A stretch of DNA of 9,614 nt. Origin: Gemmatimonadota bacterium. GTDB lineage: Bacteria; GCA-2686955. The notes below the pieces were generated by a model. The model was not told the origin of the DNA. It worked only from the letters and a program-made list of their open reading frames with translations, and searched no databases. The stretch spans positions 1-9,614 of the forward strand of contig JALXCG010000889.1 in assembly GCA_026991065.1 (NCBI GenBank). Reading direction: 5' to 3'. Positions 7,042 to 9,614 of this stretch are shown one piece after another; within the stretch, counting starts at the first letter, position 1; every line of letters starts with the position of its first letter. Made by a program: the position numbers and the translations under genes.

Positions 7042-7962
7042 TCAACCGGTGGCGGCCGGCAACGCATGGTGTACGCCGGTCAACTCTTCCGAGATCCGCC
7101 ACAGTCGGCGCGCGGCGTCTTCATCCCGGGCCGCGGCGCTGGAACTCGCGGGGCCGGGATAACCGCGGACCTCGAACCACCCCTTGGGACCGTAGTAGCC
7201 GCCGGGAACCACCTCGGGGGCGGTCGCGGCGTAAAGGGTGGGCAACGCGCCCTGCCAGGGCGGCATCGCCATGAAAGGATTGAGGAGTTCGAAGAGCCGG
7301 ACGTGACGCTGGAGATCGGTGTGGGTCCAGCCGGGATGAGCGGCCACGGCCAGTGTGCCGCTTCCGGCCGCTGCCAACCGGCGTTGCAGCTCGGCGGTGA
7401 AGAGCAGGTTGGCCAACTTGCTCTGGCCGTAGGAGCGTTTCTTGTCGTAGCGACGCGATTGCCACTGCAGATCGTCGAACTCCAGGCTGCCCAACCGGTG
7501 GGCCATGCTGGCAACCGTGACCACCCGGGACCCGGGGGTCTTCAGCAACGGTTTCAGCAGCAGACCGGTGAGGGCGAAATGGCCCAGGTGGTTGGTGCCG
7601 AACTGAAGCTCGAAACCGTCCGCGGTCCGGGAGAGCGGCGGCATCATCACACCGGCGTTGTTGATCAGCAGGTCGAGACGGTCGAAGCGGTGCAGAAACT
7701 GATCGGCAAAGGCGCGCACCGCGGCCAGCGCCGCGAGGTCGAGCAGCATCAACTCGACCGTCGCCGATGGGTGCTTGCGATGGATCGCCGCGACCGCTTG
7801 TTCGCCCTTGACCCGATCGCGACAAGCCACGATCACTGTCGCGCCCTTTGCGGCCAGCGCGCGGGCGGTTTCGAACCCGATTCCGCTGTTGGCGCCGGTC
7901 ACCAGCGCGACTCTTCCCCGCTGCTCCCCCATCTGTTCCGTCGTCCAGGCTTTGTTCTGCAT
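7042..7962 (-). CDS. Short-chain dehydrogenase/reductase (SDR)
   Basis: NAD(P)-dependent oxidoreductase, 306 aa, cytoplasmic. Seen: the Rossmann cofactor motif TGANSGIG (22-29), a basic ACRDR after strand 2 (46-50) that favours NADP(H), LLDL (73-76), NNAG (101-104), Asn124 in NHLGH, catalytic Ser152 in VASMAH, Tyr178 and Lys182 in YGQSK, and HPGWTHTDL (209-217). All four catalytic residues are present. The overall pattern, including GYYGPKGWFEVRG near the end, resembles retinol dehydrogenase/WWOX-like SDRs of bacteria. The substrate is unknown. The start is the ATG at 7962, with GGAGGAG (7966-7972) just upstream; the frame stays open to 8061 but would run into the promoter. It is divergent from the tetR gene and probably first in an operon with the reductase-fold gene. 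Confidence 0.94.
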   Translation of the reverse strand: MQNKAWTTEQMGEQRGRVALVTGANSGIGFETARALAAKGATVIVACRDRVKGEQAVAAIHRKHPSATVELMLLDLAALAAVRAFADQFLHRFDRLDLLINNAGVMMPPLSRTADGFELQFGTNHLGHFALTGLLLKPLLKTPGSRVVTVASMAHRLGSLEFDDLQWQSRRYDKKRSYGQSKLANLLFTAELQRRLAAAGSGTLAVAAHPGWTHTDLQRHVRLFELLNPFMAMPPWQGALPTLYAATAPEVVPGGYYGPKGWFEVRGYPGPASSSAAARDEDAARRLWRISEELTGVHHALPAATG

Positions 7963-8069
7963 GATCTCCTCCGGCGGTCTGCTGAATCCGCGTACTGGCG
8001 GCCCCGCTTTCACCGCGTTCCCACGACCGCGAATCCAGGCCGGGGCGGGATCAGTGACCACTGACCAAC

Positions 8070-8098
8070 TGTATAGGAGACCGCTGGTCGGTTGTCAA
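8070..8098 (-). promoter_or_regulatory. Promoter of the SDR operon
   Basis: Read on the minus strand: -35 TTGACA (8093-8098, a perfect consensus match), a 17-base spacer, and -10 TATACA (8070-8075). Palindrome 1 lies wholly inside the spacer. The predicted start of transcription is near 8063, giving a leader of about 100 bases. Confidence 0.7.
8079..8089. promoter_or_regulatory. Palindromic operator 1 (GACCgctGGTC)
   Basis: Perfect 4+3+4 palindrome inside the spacer of the SDR promoter. It shares both half-sites with operator 2 but not the central three bases. Likely TetR binding site. Extra GACC half-sites occur at 8056-8059 and 8063-8066. Confidence 0.65.
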
Positions 8099-8120
8099 GA
8101 GACCAATGGTCTGCTATTTT
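8092..8120 (+). promoter_or_regulatory. Promoter of the tetR gene
   Basis: -35 TTGTCA (8092-8097), a 17-base spacer, and -10 TATTTT (8115-8120) in an AT-rich patch. TATTAT at 8124-8129 is an alternative -10 without a good -35. The -35 overlaps the SDR -35 on the other strand. Operator 2 lies in the spacer. The predicted leader is about 80 bases. Confidence 0.6.
8101..8111. promoter_or_regulatory. Palindromic operator 2 (GACCaatGGTC)
   Basis: Perfect palindrome, extendable by one base pair on each side (8100-8112). It lies inside the spacer of the tetR promoter. Its centre is 22 bases from that of operator 1, about two helical turns, so two dimers could sit on the same DNA face. Confidence 0.65.
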
Positions 8121-8205
8121 CTGTATTATATTCTCACCACTTAGATTGCAACTACGATCGACCAAGTCCAGATAAGAGACCATCAGTCACAACGCGACGA
8201 ATAAG

Positions 8206-8850
8206 ATGACCTGGAAACGAGCACGCAGTCCCGAGCAAAAGGAGGAGCGGCGCAGGGCGATCCTGGCCGCGGCCGCCGCCCTCTACGAGAGCCGGGGCCT
8301 GGAGGGCGCCGGGCTCAACGCCATCGCGCGCCGCGCCTGCCTCTCCAAGGCCAATATCTACCGCTATTTCGAGAGCCGGGAAGAGATCTTTTTGCACCTC
8401 ACGCTGGAGGAATATCGCGCCTGGATCGGCGAAATCGAACAGGCTTTGGCCCCGCTGGCGGGCCGGGATGACGAATGCGCGCTGGCGGCAACGCTGGCGG
8501 CGAGTTTGGCCGCCCGCCCGCGCCTCTGCGGCCTCTCCGCGTCGATCTCGGTGGTGCTGGAGACCAATGTCTCGGTCGAGGTGGTGGTCTGGTTCAAGAC
8601 CCGGCTGCTGGAGCTGATGTTGCGCCTGAGCAACGCGATCCGGGTCGCCATGCCGGCGCTGGATGGTGACGGCACGCAGCACTTCTTGCGCCTCGCCCAC
8701 CTGCTGGTGACCGGGTTGTGGCCGGCGGCGCAGCCACCGCCGGCGGTGCGGGAGGCGCTGCGGCGGCCGGAGTTGCAGTATGCCCGCGTCGACTTCGAGA
8801 GGGACCTCAGGGAGTCGCTGGTGGTTGTGCTGCGCGGCCTGATGGGCTGA
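8206..8850 (+). CDS. TetR-family transcriptional regulator
   Basis: DNA-binding repressor of the TetR/AcrR family, 214 aa, the usual length. Seen: helix 1 RRRAILAAAAALYESRG (15-31), a helix-turn-helix at about 38-57 (LNAIARRACLSKANIYRYF) with the family signature IYRYFESREEIF, then an all-helical ligand-binding and dimer domain (VVLETNVSVEVVVWFK, 116-131; LVTGLWPAAQPPP, 167-179). The ligand is unknown. The ATG at 8206 lacks a clear ribosome binding site but gives the normal family N-terminus. It is divergent from the SDR gene, and two matching palindromes in the shared promoter region suggest that it represses both itself and the SDR/reductase operon until an inducer binds. The 228 bases after its stop (8851-9078) show no clear terminator and no small gene. 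Confidence 0.94.
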   Translation: MTWKRARSPEQKEERRRAILAAAAALYESRGLEGAGLNAIARRACLSKANIYRYFESREEIFLHLTLEEYRAWIGEIEQALAPLAGRDDECALAATLAASLAARPRLCGLSASISVVLETNVSVEVVVWFKTRLLELMLRLSNAIRVAMPALDGDGTQHFLRLAHLLVTGLWPAAQPPPAVREALRRPELQYARVDFERDLRESLVVVLRGLMG

Positions 8851-9078
8851 TTCTGCAGGGCGGGCCGCGCAAGGGGATGCGGCGGCGATTCCGGCGGCGG
8901 CATGCGCGGCAGCCGGATGCGGCAGCGACAGTAACACCGACCGGCGGTGCCGGGTCGAAGGAGCCGAAAGGACGGGAGGAACGGTTCCGGACGGCTGGTT
9001 GCACCGTTGCGGGGCCGGACAGGGGGCGAAGGGCGGCGCGGGTGCGCTTTTCCAAGAGGGGAAAAATGTTGGTGCGCG

Positions 9079-9614
9079 ATGGGAGTACGGTATTGTGTTT
9101 TGTTTTGCGTCCTGCTCTTGCCGCGAGTCTTTTCCGCCATGGGTTGTTTCTTCCATTCCGACGCTTCAGGGCCCGGTTCTGCAGCATCCTCTTCCGCCTT
9201 TTCCGCCGCCGGCGAGGGGGGCGGGGAGGCCGGTGGGCAGGGCGGACGAGAACGACTGGAGATCGCTCTGGGGGCGCGGGAGTGGGTGTTGGAGAATGGG
9301 TTGCGTCTGGTGACGGCGCATCGGCCGGAGCTGCCGCTGACGTCGGTTCAGCTCTATTACCGGGTCGGATCGGGGGCCGAGGAGGCGGCCTGGCGCGGGA
9401 CGAGTCATTTTCTGGAACATCTGATGTTCAAGGGGTCGGCGGGGTATCCGGAGGGGAGCTTCGACCGCCTGGTGGAGGAGGCGGGGGGGGCTTCGAACGC
9501 TTATACGACGGAAGATTTGACCTGCTACCACACCGATCTGCCGACGCAGAACCTGGAGCTGTTGCTGCGGTTGGAGGCGGATCGGCTGGAACGGCTGCGC
9601 TTCTCGGCGACCGG
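9079..9614 (+). CDS. M16-family zinc protease, N-terminal part (cut by window end)
   Basis: Start of a pitrilysin/insulinase-type metallopeptidase; 178 codons are visible and no stop occurs before the window ends. Seen: an N-terminal hydrophobic stretch (residues 6-14) as in a signal peptide, with Cys23 after Ala-Met-Gly as a weak possible lipobox; a Ser/Ala/Gly-rich linker (28-56); WVLENGLRLVTAHR (69-82); SVQLYYRVGSGAE (93-105); the inverted zinc motif HFLEH (110-114, zinc ligands His110 and His114, catalytic Glu113); FKGS; GGASNAYTTEDLTCYHTDL (136-154); and LEADRLERLRF near the end. The third zinc ligand, a Glu further on in the family, lies outside the window. ATG 9079 is chosen because it begins a plausible signal peptide; its ribosome binding site is poor, and the frame is open upstream to 8935 with GTG 8947 and TTG 9007 as alternatives. 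Confidence 0.88.
   Translation, partial: MGVRYCVLFCVLLLPRVFSAMGCFFHSDASGPGSAASSSAFSAAGEGGGEAGGQGGRERLEIALGAREWVLENGLRLVTAHRPELPLTSVQLYYRVGSGAEEAAWRGTSHFLEHLMFKGSAGYPEGSFDRLVEEAGGASNAYTTEDLTCYHTDLPTQNLELLLRLEADRLERLRFSAT

Noticed and set aside
6058-8064. Plus-strand frames opposite the reductase-fold and SDR genes (6058-7005, 7015-8064)
   Set aside because: Gly/Arg/Gln/His-rich translations without motifs, and they run through the reductase and SDR ribosome binding sites and, in the second case, up to the promoter region.
8152-9156. 334-codon minus-strand frame opposite tetR and the downstream gap
   Set aside because: Low-complexity Ala/Pro/Arg/Gln-rich translation; the TetR helix-turn-helix reads on the plus strand.
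9166-9531. 121-codon minus-strand frame at the right end
   Set aside because: Antisense to the M16 protease, whose HFLEH and GGASNAYT motifs fix the plus-strand frame.

Overview
The window comes from a GC-rich bacterium, probably with a Gram-negative type of envelope. Coding frames show strong G/C third-position preference, the readable promoters look sigma70-like (TTGACA/TATACA), and several products carry Sec-type signal peptides. The sequence does not identify the phylum. I see no rRNA, tRNA, insertion sequence, CRISPR array or phage genes. Seven complete or near-complete protein genes and one gene cut by the window end are supported.

Left (62-2348, minus strand): a two-gene ABC-2 type exporter. 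The ATPase gene comes first and overlaps the permease gene by 8 bases. Across a 336-base gap, and divergent from it, a secreted subtilisin-family (S8) protease gene runs from 2679 to 4559. Its N-terminus holds what looks like a duplicated inhibitor-type propeptide. A strong stem-loop follows the gene.

Middle (4834-5733, minus strand): a PD-(D/E)XK nuclease of the Rpn / 'putative transposase' family. Its C-terminus is a charged helix encoded by perfect-phase 21-base repeats. A possible internal start could yield a separate C-terminal protein, as described for E. coli rpn toxin/antitoxin genes. This is the best candidate for a defence-like system here, but it remains a hypothesis.

Right (6079-8850): a small redox cassette. 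A short-chain dehydrogenase/reductase (SDR) and a divergent aldo/keto-reductase-fold protein lie in tandem on the minus strand, and a TetR-family regulator faces away from them. The 243-base gap between SDR and tetR carries two back-to-back promoters sharing a -35 region. Each promoter has an 11-base palindrome (GACCnnnGGTC) inside its -35/-10 spacer, and the two palindrome centres are 22 bases apart. This predicts that TetR represses both its own gene and the SDR operon.

Far right (9079 to the window end, plus strand): the N-terminal part of an M16 (pitrilysin/insulinase-like) zinc protease. The exporter, the protease, the nuclease and the redox cassette are otherwise unrelated neighbours; nothing in the sequence links them into one pathway.
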